Shown: one piece after another, positions 22,051-32,111 of the stretch
How positions within the stretch are numbered: position 1 is the stretch's first letter
Layout: each line of letters opens with the position of its first letter
Source of the DNA: Leptodontidium sp. MPI-SDFR-AT-0119
Taxonomy: Eukaryota; Ascomycota; Leotiomycetes; Helotiales; Leptodontidiaceae
Assembly (NCBI GenBank): GCA_020726505.1
Contig: JAHLEZ010000001.1
Span: forward strand, 5,890,001-5,954,000
DNA: 64,000 bases
Direction: 5' to 3'
Made by a program: the position numbers and the translations under genes
The notes under the pieces: model-generated
Seen by the model: only the letters and a program-made list of their open reading frames with translations
What the model was told of the DNA's origin: nothing
Database searches by the model: none

Positions 22051-22767
22051 TCACCGTCCCTCAGGAGAACTCAACCGGAACCCTTCCAGCTGTGCATCCA
22101 ACCACTTCCCCACCTCAACAGCCTGCCTCTTAACACCCACCAGACTCCCCGTCCTCGTTCCCGTGCTCCTAATACTCCCAGCATCACTCGGCGCCGCACT
22201 TCCCACTGCCAAAAGCCCACCCATCTCCCTCTCGCCCTCATGCCCCTCCCCATGCGCCGGAGGTGAAGAAGGCGGACTCGTATGCCGCGACAAACTCATG
22301 TTCAGATGTGCCTGCGCCTGTAGCGAGTGCTGACTCGGATGTTGCGAGCTGGATGAAGTAGAGGGACCGATCGCGACGAAGAGCAGACCGCAGGATAGGG
22401 CCCGGATTACCATTATCCCGTGTGTGAGCTGGATTGTGATTGTGCTCAGGTCGTGGTCGGTTATTGTGGATGTGCTGGAGAAGGTGGCGTCTGAACCTCG
22501 GGACTGGGTTTGATTCTGGTTCTGAGTTGGGGGTTGGGAGGACTGTGAGGGTAGAGCGGATGGGAGGATAGATGTTGTTGGCTGGTAGAGGGTCCAGAGG
22601 GAGCAGGCTAGTGTTGCTTGTGTGCGGAGCGTCGAGGCTGGTAATGGAGAGGAGCTGGATAGGAGCTTGCCTGTTGGGGAGAGGAGGAGGAGGGTTGGTA
22701 GTTGAGGGGTTGTGTTTTGGGAGAGGAAGGTCGTGAGGCGCTTGGTGAGGAGCATTGTTTGCGACAT
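22051..22767 (-). CDS. Roadblock/LC7-type protein, LAMTOR2-like
   Basis: The frame gives 238 residues from the ATG at 22767. The N-terminal 60 residues (MLLTKRLTTFLSQN, LPTLLLLSPTGKLLS, ACSLWTLYQ) follow the beta-strand and helix layout of LAMTOR2 (p14/MAPBPIP). After a 45-residue Gln/Ser insert the fold resumes with ITIQLTHGIMVIRALSCGLL and FVAIGP (about 110-135). A final helix VEVGKWLDAQLEGF closes it after another Ser-rich insert. LAMTOR2 is part of the lysosomal/vacuolar Ragulator scaffold for Rag GTPases and TORC1. The usual length is about 125, so nearly half of this protein is low-complexity insert. The open frame continues upstream to 22941 with no ATG. A 94-nt GT..AG unit (22911-22818) there probably is a leader intron, which supports the 22767 start. 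Confidence 0.6.
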   Translation of the reverse strand: MSQTMLLTKRLTTFLSQNTTPQLPTLLLLSPTGKLLSSSSPLPASTLRTQATLACSLWTLYQPTTSILPSALPSQSSQPPTQNQNQTQSRGSDATFSSTSTITDHDLSTITIQLTHGIMVIRALSCGLLFVAIGPSTSSSSQHPSQHSLQAQAHLNMSLSRHTSPPSSPPAHGEGHEGEREMGGLLAVGSAAPSDAGSIRSTGTRTGSLVGVKRQAVEVGKWLDAQLEGFRLSSPEGR

Positions 22768-23968
22768 TGGGTCGAGGAGTGGCGATGGTGATGGAGGGAG
22801 GGGTGGTTCGAGGATGCTGAGGGGGTTGATTGTATTAGCTTCTGGAGGTAAATGCAGGCAAATATATTGACGGGAAGACCTGAGTCCTGTTTTCTGGTGG
22901 ATCGCACTTACTATGGCATCTAGGAATTGTGCCAGATGCAATTGAGTTTCGTCAAGATACTGCGGATATTCTGTTTTGCGATGTGACAGTGACGATGGTG
23001 GAAGAGCAGGAAAGCTTAAGGCAGGTTCATGGGCTGGAAGTTGACTGCTGATTGTTGATTGTGGCTCGGCTGCGATCTGAACCTCGATTTCGCTTCAATT
23101 CCACCCTTGCAAGTGTCCATTATTTGGCGTCACACCAAACTTGACCAATGAGATGGAAAGATTCCAGACTGTCGATATTATTATTGAACTCGCTAGCAAT
23201 TGTTTCTTTGAAAACTCGAGAGCTTCTCTTTACGCCGCAGCAGGACATTCTCGTGGGCTTGTAATTGATCACGTTTGTAGGGTCTTCGAAGTTGTGCCTC
23301 CTACTGTAACGAAGTAGAAGACCCTCATCTAAGAGAGGAGAATGATGATTTGAATCTGGGAGAAGAGTACACAGAAAGAAAAGAACGACAACAAGAAAAG
23401 GAAGAAGAAGATACCAAGGACCTTGTCGACTTCTACTCGCAACTCACTTCATGAAGGTCCATGCTTCCAAAGCTGCTCTTGTTGCTTGGCTTGGCTTGGC
23501 TTCCATGAAAGTTCCTCTCAAGCCTTCCCTCAGCCTTCTCTCTTTCTTCGGTTGCTTCCACTACAGAACATTCTTTTCTTCTTTCCTCTCAGCCTCGCTC
23601 GGCTGGCAAAAATAATTGGTTCAGTTAATTGGTAATTGGTTATTCCCATCATATACTTCCGCCACTCCACTCCACTTCAGCTGTCTCACACGGCATTGGT
23701 AAAGCGAGCGAACGCGGGGCAGCTCCTGTGCGCATGTAGAAATCCACCTCTTTCTTTACTTCACTTTACTGCCTCCCACTTCCACGCTTCTTGACTTTCC
23801 ATGAACTCAGTCCGCCACTTGCAACACACATCCAGACCAATCTTTCTTAGCCATAACATTGTCAATCCAGGTACGTTCACCTAATCAAGCTTGACAGCTG
23901 TCAGCCAATGGCGGGGTACATTTCACTGACACTAGGGGACCTGGACAGCTACCAGGCTATTCGCAACC
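22768..23968. other. Intergenic, divergent promoter region LAMTOR2-like / GLO1
   Basis: It contains the probable leader intron of the minus-strand gene (22818-22911), a purine-rich stretch at about 23370-23420, a (CTTGG)n-like repeat at about 23484-23500, and repeated TTAATTGGTAATTGG near 23620-23640. No coding region is evident. Confidence 0.5.
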
Positions 23969-25153
23969 ATGGCAGCAACGAATTCCCAGACCTACAAGTT
24001 TAATCACTCGATGTACGCAAACATGTAACTTCAGGGGTACAAAATGATGCTGAACTTCTTCCAGGATACGGGTGAAGGACCCAAAGGAATCAGGTACGTT
24101 GACACTTCGTCCCCCAAGCTTCCTAAGACGACCACTAACCACTTCCACCAGTCAAGTTCTACGAATTCCTCGGCATGAAGATGATTCAGAAGCTCGAGCA
24201 ACCTGAAGCCAAATTCGACCTTTACTTTATGGGCTATGACTCTCCCAAGGCTGTCTCACACGGAAACCACTTCAGCGATCGCGAAGGCCTCATCGAATTG
24301 ACACACAACTACGGCACTGAGAATGATCCCGAATACAAGGTCTCAACTGGCAATACCGAGCCACACAAGGGGTTTGGACATACATGCATCAGCGTTGATA
24401 ACATCCAAGCTGCGTGCCAGCGAATTGAGGATGCGGGTTACAAGTTCCAGAAGAAGTTGACAGATGGTCGTATGCGGAGCATTGCTTTTGCATTGGACCC
24501 GGATGGATATTGGGTTGAGATCATTGGCCAGAATCCTGTTGACAAGACAGAGGGTATTACGACCACAGATGTGACAACATACAGAATGGTAAGTATTGCT
24601 CTACTTGTGGGCAAGCTCTTGCTAAAACTCCCAGAATCACACCATGATCCGTGTCAAGGACCACGAGAAGTCGTTGAAGTTCTACCAAGAAGTATTTGGA
24701 ATGACCTTGCTACGAACGAGCGAGAACAAAGACGCAAAATTCAACCTTTACTTTCTCGGCTACCCAGGTGACAAGGGCGTTCCTCAAGCCTCTGCGAATG
24801 GCGTCAATCCCACCGCCGACCGTGAGGGTCTGCTGGAGTTGACCTGGAACTACGGCACCGAGAGCGATGCAAGCTTCAAATACCATAACGGCAACGACCA
24901 ACCTCAAGGATTCGGACACATCTGTAAGTCTCGCAACTGCTGTTGGCATCAAGGACAATCCTGACATATATACACAGGTGTTTCCGTCGACGACCTCGAT
25001 GCAGCATGCAAGCGCTTCGAGGATCTGGGTGTTAACTGGAAGAAGAGACTGACAGACGGCCGTATGAAGAACGTCGCGTTCGTGCTTGATCCTGATAATT
25101 ACTGGATCGAGGTTATTCAGAATGAGAAGTTGAAGTCGAGGGCGAACTGGTAG
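23969..25153 (+). CDS. GLO1: Lactoylglutathione lyase (glyoxalase I), two-domain
   Basis: It isomerises the methylglyoxal-glutathione hemithioacetal to S-lactoylglutathione in the cytosol. Five exons (23969-24012, 24065-24093, 24152-24588, 24635-24923, 24978-25153) give 324 residues, the yeast-like duplicated form. Each half has the vicinal-oxygen-chelate pattern: FNHSMIRVKDP / NHTMIRVKDHEKS, then FYEFLGM / FYQEVFGM, LELTxNYGTE in both, GFGHTCISVD / GFGHICVSVDD, and ALDPDGYWVEII / VLDPDNYWIEVI. The metal-ligand His and Glu occur in both halves, so both sites look potentially active. Exon 2 is only 29 nt. Junctions were fixed by frame and by repeat symmetry between the two halves. Confidence 0.95.
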
Positions 25154-25455
25154 GCTGAGAAATGAGAGGTGGCGATTCGGAACATGACTTGAGATTCTTC
25201 GGTTGAGTTTACATTGAGATATTTCCCAGAGCTAGAGGCTTGAGCTCTTTTGTAGTCTACCTGGGTCTTCTCCCTCTCAATACCACTGGCTGTTTTCATG
25301 TACCAAATTGTTACCCAAATGCTAGGCAAAAGTAACCGGTGATTTGCTCACATTCTGTATATCTAATACAATAACCTGCACACGTTTCCCCAAATGACGA
25401 GAGTAAAGTACACAAATCCCTCCTCCCCTCAACGTCCTTCTCCCTAAGTAAACAC
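25154..25455. other. Intergenic, convergent 3' flanks
   Basis: A 302-bp spacer joins the glyoxalase and regulator 3' ends. Nothing else is seen. Confidence 0.5.
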
Positions 25456-27706
25456 CTACCTCTCAGCCGCCCTCTTAACCCTCAAAAACGTCATAACCGC
25501 CTGAGTGCACTCCTCCATCCCCCACCAAACAGCCGTCGTACCCACCCTATAAAAGAACATGGTCAAAAAACTCCTCTCCCCAGATCTCTTCCCCGCCGCA
25601 ACACCCACCAACAAGATCCACATCAACACCCCAGGATACCTAACCCACGTCTCATCACACGTTTCATCTTCCAGCAACTCACACATCCTTTGCACATCCC
25701 TCGCATTACAACTCGTCTCGAACGGCACCCCCAGAAACGCCCGGCGGTAGATACTCGCCGCAGCATTTACGATCTCGAACTCGGCACCGCGCCCGATCTC
25801 TCGGCTGAGAGTCGCTTTCACGCCATCTGTCAGGTCGCGCATTTCTTGCAGGAGCGTCAACGTCGCGGGGCAGAAATCGCAGAGGGGGAAGGGAGGAGAG
25901 GAGAACCGTTGGGTGCCGTATAAGGGTGAGTCGGAGATCTGGTGGGAGTGGTTTGTGTATTTGCCTGGTCGTTGAGGGTTTTGGTCCCAGAAGCGGGGGT
26001 GGGTGTTGGTTGTTACTGCGACCATTAGGTCGATTCTAGGGTTGTTAGTTTCTTTTCTTTTGTTTTCTTGGCCTAGTTGGGGGGTGTGGTTGGTGAGCCA
26101 GTTGACTGAGTATGAAAGAATTGCATCTAGTTGTCCTTCGAGGAATAATAAAAGGCACATGGAGATGTCAATCTGCCTCCGCACGCCAAGGAAAGGAAGC
26201 TTGGAAGATGAGTGCCATAACAACCTAGCACGACAATCTCCATCGAAAGAAAAGGGAAAAAGCCCAATAACCAACACCATTTTGCGAGCTGAAACATCCA
26301 TGTCATGCATCCGCACAAAGAGGCAAGCAGGCACCGTATTGAAGCCGCTCGTCTCGCTATCCAACCGCTTGTCGCTTAAACAAAGAGTAAACAACACTAA
26401 AACTTACAGATGAATTTTCCAGCAAAACTGGCTGATCGGACACAAACGTTTCAACCCGCCCTTCATCGTCACAATCCTCACAAGCCCATCCATATGTAGT
26501 GCCGTCTCTTCAGTATTGCCTCTCGCAATCTACAATTCGAATCAGATTCCAATCGGGTTAAGGCCCTCAAAAGGAAACTAAAACAGGGGAAATTTGGTGG
26601 GATTGCATACCTCCCAACTCATCAAACACGCAATGCCCCCAATAGTCTTCTCATGCGTGGGATCATCATTAAGTCTCTTATTGACCCACCTAATAGTCTC
26701 CTCTTTGAAAGAGAAGTACTCAGGACTATTACAAATCCACGGCACGACCTTGGAATTCCGCAACAAGTACGGACGAGGTCCTACTTTCGGGAGCGGGATA
26801 ACACTACACGGCATCCAAACGGACACGCCTGGCTGCTTCCCGAATATGTGTTGAAAAGGCCAGTTCTTCGCTCGCATCTGTAGGACGGGTCCGTCTTTGC
26901 CTAGCATTAGGGCGTAAGGTGTTGCTGGAGTGGTTTAGCAGAGCAGCTAGGATGGAGGGAGTGGGAGCGGAGTTACTTGTTTTGAAATCCCATCGGTCCA
27001 TAGGAGCTTGAGCTTCTGGTGTGCTGCCTTCAGAAGATATCATCCCGTCTCCTTCAATACCACTTCCTATATCCAGAGGTGATATCCAAGGGATGTGAAT
27101 ACCGGCCCTCTCAATCTCAAGCGACGTGTTCGATCTTGATCCCGATCCCGATCCCTCTCCTGACGAAGGTTCAACATCTCCCGAAGAAATCTCAACATCC
27201 TCGTGCGCCGGGATGCTAATCCGCAACTTCGTCAACCCCGGCACCAACTTTGCACGACTCGGAGACTGAGATTGAGATCGAGATTCAGACTCCGACCCCT
27301 CCGTCGCCTTCTGCAATAATTTCCTCGCTCCTTCGAGCGGGCGAGCTTTCGCTGCGGCGTTCAACCTCCGCTGTCTCTCGTGCGATCCCTTCCGTACGTG
27401 GGACCGGATATCACGCCGTATCTGGCTGGAAGTCTGGCGCTGCGTCTCGTCGATGAAGCGGAGTGAGAAGGCAGAGGTGGAGATTGAGATGGGTGGGCTT
27501 GTGCTTTTTGATCGGGAGCGAGCGCGAGCGCGCTTTGTTGATGTTGATGCCAGAGACGACGAACTCGGTTCGTCTGAAGCTGCCATTGGGCGACTTACTA
27601 TTCTCGGCATATGTTGCGGTAGGGAGGTGGAGGTGGGTGTTGCGATGGGAAATGGATGGTGGTGGGCATACGAAAGCGGACTGGTATTCAAATTAGCTCT
27701 GGACAT
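25456..27706 (-). CDS. Fungal-specific transcription factor-like protein without Zn cluster
   Basis: Proposed exons are 27706-26977, 26924-26611, 26529-26408 and 26035-25456, giving 581 residues. The N-terminus is Ser/Arg-rich, with FRFIDE-like text followed by RRDIRSHVRKGSHERQRR (about residues 95-112), a block shared by many fungal regulators of the Fungal_trans_2-related group. Exon 2 has GPRPYLLRNSKVVPW and YFSFKEETIRWVNKRLNDD. Exon 2-3 gives SWEIARGNTEETALHMDGL and VRIVTMKGGL, the typical W-E..RGN..E...H..GL...V..RGGL pattern. Exon 4 continues IDLMVAVTTNTHPRF and a helical C-terminus. No Cys6 DNA-binding domain is present. Intron 3 is unusually long here (372 nt) and its splice sites were chosen by frame, so that part is less certain. 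Target genes are unknown. Confidence 0.7.
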
Positions 27707-28681
27707 CCTATAAGAAAGAAAGAAAGGAAGGGAGAGCAAGAGTTTGATTTGGATACACACCCTCCTTTCTTCTCCTCAACTGCCGGTCTGTTTTACTCTC
27801 TGCCGGTCGTACTTGCCAAGCAAAGATCTAGGTTTCTGACTAGATATATAAAGCAGACGAAGAATAACAATATCCTAACGCCGAATGTATTAGAAATATT
27901 TCCTTTTCACTTCAATACTTTTTTTCAGATTCGGATTCGGATGCTACAAATTCCTAACGTCAATCAATCAACCAGATTCAATGACGGAGGCGGACAGCCC
28001 GAAAAGCCGGACATATCCCGGAAAGGAGACAAAAGCTTGTTATTTCTGTCCGCAGGCGTCATATCATGGAGAGGAACAAGACTGATTCTTGGTTCCAAGT
28101 GGCGATCAGCTGGCATTGATAACTCAACTCCAGAGAAAGCGCGGCGTGGAAATACTGACTACTGATTACAGCCTCGCTTATGAATGCCTCCCCGTATGCA
28201 GTGGGGCGATATAATGAGAGGGATTGGATGGTGATGCATGTGGTATGAGGCGGTGCACAAGTTCATTGGGCAATTGCATTCTCCTAAAGGGGAATTGGGA
28301 TTGAAAGTGTCCAAGCTTCTCAGCCTTGCCATTCTGCCGTCACCAGTTCGGTAGGATCGTAGGATCCTCATATCGAATCTCGGAAGGGGGTTTTCTTTTT
28401 TCTCTTTCTCTCGCTTTCGTTCTGGAGATATCACGGGAATAGATCGGGTGTGTGTATGCTCAATTTCCTATACATTGTGCAGAAGAAGACGCAAACCACA
28501 TAACGATGATATCGCTTCAAAGCAGCCCCGTTTCTTCAATGCGGTTTAAATGCCCCATATAAACAATCGCTACAGCTAACACCATAACCGCAAGACTTAG
28601 ACCGGCTAGTCAAAGCACATTGCAGCTGGAACTCTGACTCCTGTTGTCCTGTTAGTAAGGCAGCCGCATGCAGCTTTCTGT
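27707..28681. other. Intergenic between two minus-strand genes
   Basis: This is the promoter region of the regulator gene and the 3' flank of the RING/LON gene. AT-rich patches occur at 27840-27910. A plus-strand open frame at 27656-28165 overlaps the regulator start region but has no recognisable character. Confidence 0.5.
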
Positions 28682-30364
28682 CTAAGGATCAACAAACCAG
28701 TTCTGCCCTTCATAGTCCGCAATCCACCCCGCACATATCTTTAACCTTTGCCTCACGCTATCCGTCATAAGCAAGTTATATTTCTCCGAATCCGCTGTCG
28801 GGAGCACACTCGCAAACCACCAAGGGAAAATAGCTGGATCATCTGGACACTCGCCATAAGCTTGGAAGACTCTAGCATGTAACCAAGGCGCAGACTGATC
28901 CCGCATCTTCTTCACAAAAGTAACACCAAGTTCAAAGAGCGCCCGAGTTGACATCGTGTCGAGTTTTGAGGCTGACGAGGGGTTGGGAATGGTGTGGTTC
29001 GGCGGTGCACCGAAATGATCTTGTGCTGAGATGCTGCGGAGAGGAGATGAGCCCGTCTCGCGAGCCTCGAGAGCTTCTTCTGCTGCAATGCCGATGTCGT
29101 CTACCCTTTCTATCTTCCCTATCGTATACCCATCTAACGTTCCATGCTTCAGAACTCTAAACCTGGACACCCCAACTGTCTCGATGAGGCTACGACCATC
29201 CGGCATCAAGTGCATACTTTCAATATGCAGCAGCGTTCCATACTCGTAGAAATTGACCGGCCCGAGCTCCCCTTGCGGTTCTCGAGACGAGTTATGCAGA
29301 AGCATACCGAATTTCCTATCCCCACTCTCTATTGCTCGTCTTATCATGAGGCGGTACCTAGGTTCAAAGATGTGAAGAAATGTGGGCACATCAGGGAAGG
29401 AAAGTGTGCAAATAAACAGCGGCATATCCAGTTCCTGAGTTCCGGGATTTCTTTCTAACTCTGCGGCTTCCGCACGAGCAGCGAGAGCTTCGGGACAGAG
29501 CCCTGTGAGAAGTTTGGAGATGATGACATTTGTGGGTGCTCTGTCAGCCGTGAGGCCAGGGGTCATGGCTTGTCTCCGTCGACAGATAGGACATAAGTTC
29601 GAGTGGTCCAGTACTCTGTGCAGACAAGACCGGCAGAAAGTATGCCCACATGTGGTAGTGAAGGGCTCCAGAAACAGTCCGTAACAAACTTGACAATCCA
29701 ATTCTGCTCTTGTAGATTCCTTCAAATGTTCCAGCACAGCCGTATCCAGCACATCAGACTTGTCGCAATTCGGCGACATCGGTGTATATACAACTTCCGA
29801 ATCGTAGGCCAGCTCCCCCATCTGTGCCATGGTATATGTTGAGATCAGTCGTCCGCCAGCCAAGACTCGACTCCGCACCTCTTCATCCCGCAGAGAAGAT
29901 ACACCCGCTATTGACCATCTATCCCTCTCTTGAATCTGATGCACTATTTCCGAAGCCTCAACCGAATCCGCATACGCCTCGATCTCTTTCCTAACCATGT
30001 ACATGACCTTATTCAGTACCACATCCACACTATAATCCCCCGCCGCATGGTCAACACCACATGTTGGAAACGGGCATGTGAAGCCCTGTAATCGATTCGG
30101 CGTTGCAGGATATGATATGTTCTGGCGCAGATGTAATTCGGGAATACATTTCTTGCAGATGGAGTTCCCACACGGCAGCGTGACTGGTTCTTGCAGAGGA
30201 TAAGAGCATTGAGGGCACTGCACCAGTCTCACAATCTGCCTCGAATCCCGACATGCCTCGAGCGGCCCATCTTGCTGCACGAAATCCGATTTCGAGGTCT
30301 TTTGTCTCTTGGGGAGGCTGGATCGGAGGGACACGGCGGGGTTGTCGTGGGGAACTGAGGACAT
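28682..30364 (-). CDS. RING-finger and LON-substrate-binding-domain protein (LONRF / CrgA-type)
   Basis: The frame gives 560 residues from the first in-frame ATG (30364), which reads MSSVPHDNPAVSLRSSLPKR. A first RING-like Cys cluster is at about 50-73 (CPQC..P...PCGNSICKKC), extended by a Cys pair and His (FTCPFPTCGVDH). A canonical C3HC4 RING is at about 224-261 (CQVCYGLFLEPFTTTCGHTFCRSCL...CPICRR). A LON N-terminal domain follows from about 314 (MPLFICTLSFPDVPTFLHIF, EPRYRLMIRRA, GVSRFRVL) to near the end. Family knowledge: LONRF proteins are putative E3 ubiquitin ligases; fungal members are often named after CrgA, a regulator of light responses in Mucor. The frame stays open for a further 112 codons upstream without an ATG, so a 5' exon may be missing from this model. 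Confidence 0.85.
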   Translation of the reverse strand: MSSVPHDNPAVSLRSSLPKRQKTSKSDFVQQDGPLEACRDSRQIVRLVQCPQCSYPLQEPVTLPCGNSICKKCIPELHLRQNISYPATPNRLQGFTCPFPTCGVDHAAGDYSVDVVLNKVMYMVRKEIEAYADSVEASEIVHQIQERDRWSIAGVSSLRDEEVRSRVLAGGRLISTYTMAQMGELAYDSEVVYTPMSPNCDKSDVLDTAVLEHLKESTRAELDCQVCYGLFLEPFTTTCGHTFCRSCLHRVLDHSNLCPICRRRQAMTPGLTADRAPTNVIISKLLTGLCPEALAARAEAAELERNPGTQELDMPLFICTLSFPDVPTFLHIFEPRYRLMIRRAIESGDRKFGMLLHNSSREPQGELGPVNFYEYGTLLHIESMHLMPDGRSLIETVGVSRFRVLKHGTLDGYTIGKIERVDDIGIAAEEALEARETGSSPLRSISAQDHFGAPPNHTIPNPSSASKLDTMSTRALFELGVTFVKKMRDQSAPWLHARVFQAYGECPDDPAIFPWWFASVLPTADSEKYNLLMTDSVRQRLKICAGWIADYEGQNWFVDP

Positions 30365-32111
30365 CAGCGGCGCAGGGTCCAGCGGAAGGCCGTTGGACTG
30401 CACCTCGTCGTCTTGGGAGTGTAGAAGAGAGTCGGCCCACAGCCGCGAGGAATCTGGAGAGGACGCCAGATTTCCGATTCTCTTCCCCCAGTGTAGGATG
30501 CGTAAGATGTGCGAGATGTGCCAGTCAGTATAGGTCGACAATGTGTACTCGGGCCGTCGCAAAGCGTGGGTGGAAGTCGTGGGGAATCGTGTCGATGTCG
30601 TCAATGTGCGTTGGTTCGTGAGTGTCGTATGCGCAAGGAAAAAGTAAAGACAACAGGACGGCGGAAGAACCGAAGAGAAGATAAGATAATTCAAGTACAA
30701 GAAAAGGGCAACAGTCGCATGATTCCCGTAGATGTGTATGTTACCGTCATCAGTGTCTTACTTTGTACTCTACGAGCGAGTGGGTGGTGGATGTTTGTCC
30801 GAAGAAGTGAAGAGTGTAGGGATCGCCGATGACCACTCTGGACGCCACACACAAAACGGGGCCTTGACGCAGGGGGCTTGGGGGTTGTTTGATACAGTTT
30901 CTTTCTTTGCAAATTGTAAATTGTAAATTGTATTCTGTATATTGTACTATGTACTGTAACGTGACTGTCTACACCCTGCATACCTAGGTACACTTAACCT
31001 AACCTTTGTACAGTAAATGCTGCGACTATCTATCTAACTCTCTGTCTATTTACTTCGTGTTGCACCCTAGATCACTAACACCTTGAACACCCCACTTCGT
31101 CAACTTCCATACCAGAATCTCAACAGCCCAGCTGCAAACCAAGAGCCTTTCCAAAAACAAAGAGGCACACATGAACACTTGATTGCATAATCATGTCCGT
31201 TTCCAGCGAAATCCTTCAACACCACGAACTTTTTCAGTGAAGTGGCAACCTTACCTCGGGGTCTATGTCGCCAGGTACGTACCGATTGGACAAGCTACGA
31301 TCCAGAGCCGTTATGAGCTTAACAATGAAGGAGTTGGCATCGACGCTTTCCCTCTCTTAGGCAGAGCACCCGTCCGCCGCCGCGACGCTTGAACCTGGTG
31401 GAGACGATGGATCTATACTTTACTTGGGAAAGAGGCCGTAATCTAAGCAGAGCGCTGGGAGCCTGGGTAGAGCGTAGTGTCATGGTGGAGGGGGATCTTG
31501 TAATTCGAGAAATCAGAGCAGGGTTTGCAAGTTGGAAATTTACATATTCTATAAATCAGATACCTTGATCATGCCACCATCAGACAGATAGATAACCTCC
31601 CTGGAAAATTGTCTACAAACAGTTCTAAGAACAAGGCAGTCCGACCTGTCCCCAAACCCAAATATGTCCGACTACCCCCCTTTTCGGACTCGGTTCGAGA
31701 AGCAAGCGTCATACACTTCAAGGCTCGCCTAATTATTGGCCACAACATTCGTGCTCCTTGGACTGCCCGGAATATGTTCCAGCCCAGTCACAAGAGATAT
31801 CCGAGAATAAACAGATAGAGTTACGAGTTAGATCGCGCACTCTTCTCGTGATGTACCACCGTATGCGAATGGTAGGATGTTGAAGAGAGGAGGAAGTATG
31901 TACAGACTGGCGCGACACGTTCTACCGAGTCCTTTGGAGTAGACATCCACGAGACGTTCTTCTCGCGAGGCCGCGAGGCCAGAGTTTGAACCGGTAGTTT
32001 CTTGAGATGTGAAGTTGGCTGGCAGTTCGTATGCTTCGCCATTGATGCAATAAGAGACAGATCCATCTTCATCCTCATGTATAATGTATTGATACATCCT
32101 GCAACGTTCGT
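30365..32111. other. Intergenic between two minus-strand genes
   Basis: It contains the open but ATG-less extension of the RING/LON frame (to 30700), a TTGTAAA-type short repeat at about 30907-30935, the palindrome TACCTAGGTA (30981-30990), and beyond 31100 nothing that looks coding. The stretch 31400-31820 is plain AT-balanced sequence. Confidence 0.5.

Noticed and set aside
22818..22941. Upstream extension and in-frame exon of the LAMTOR2-like gene
   Set aside because: The extension starts with TTG, and splicing the 94-nt unit does not join to the family frame, so I treat it as a leader intron.
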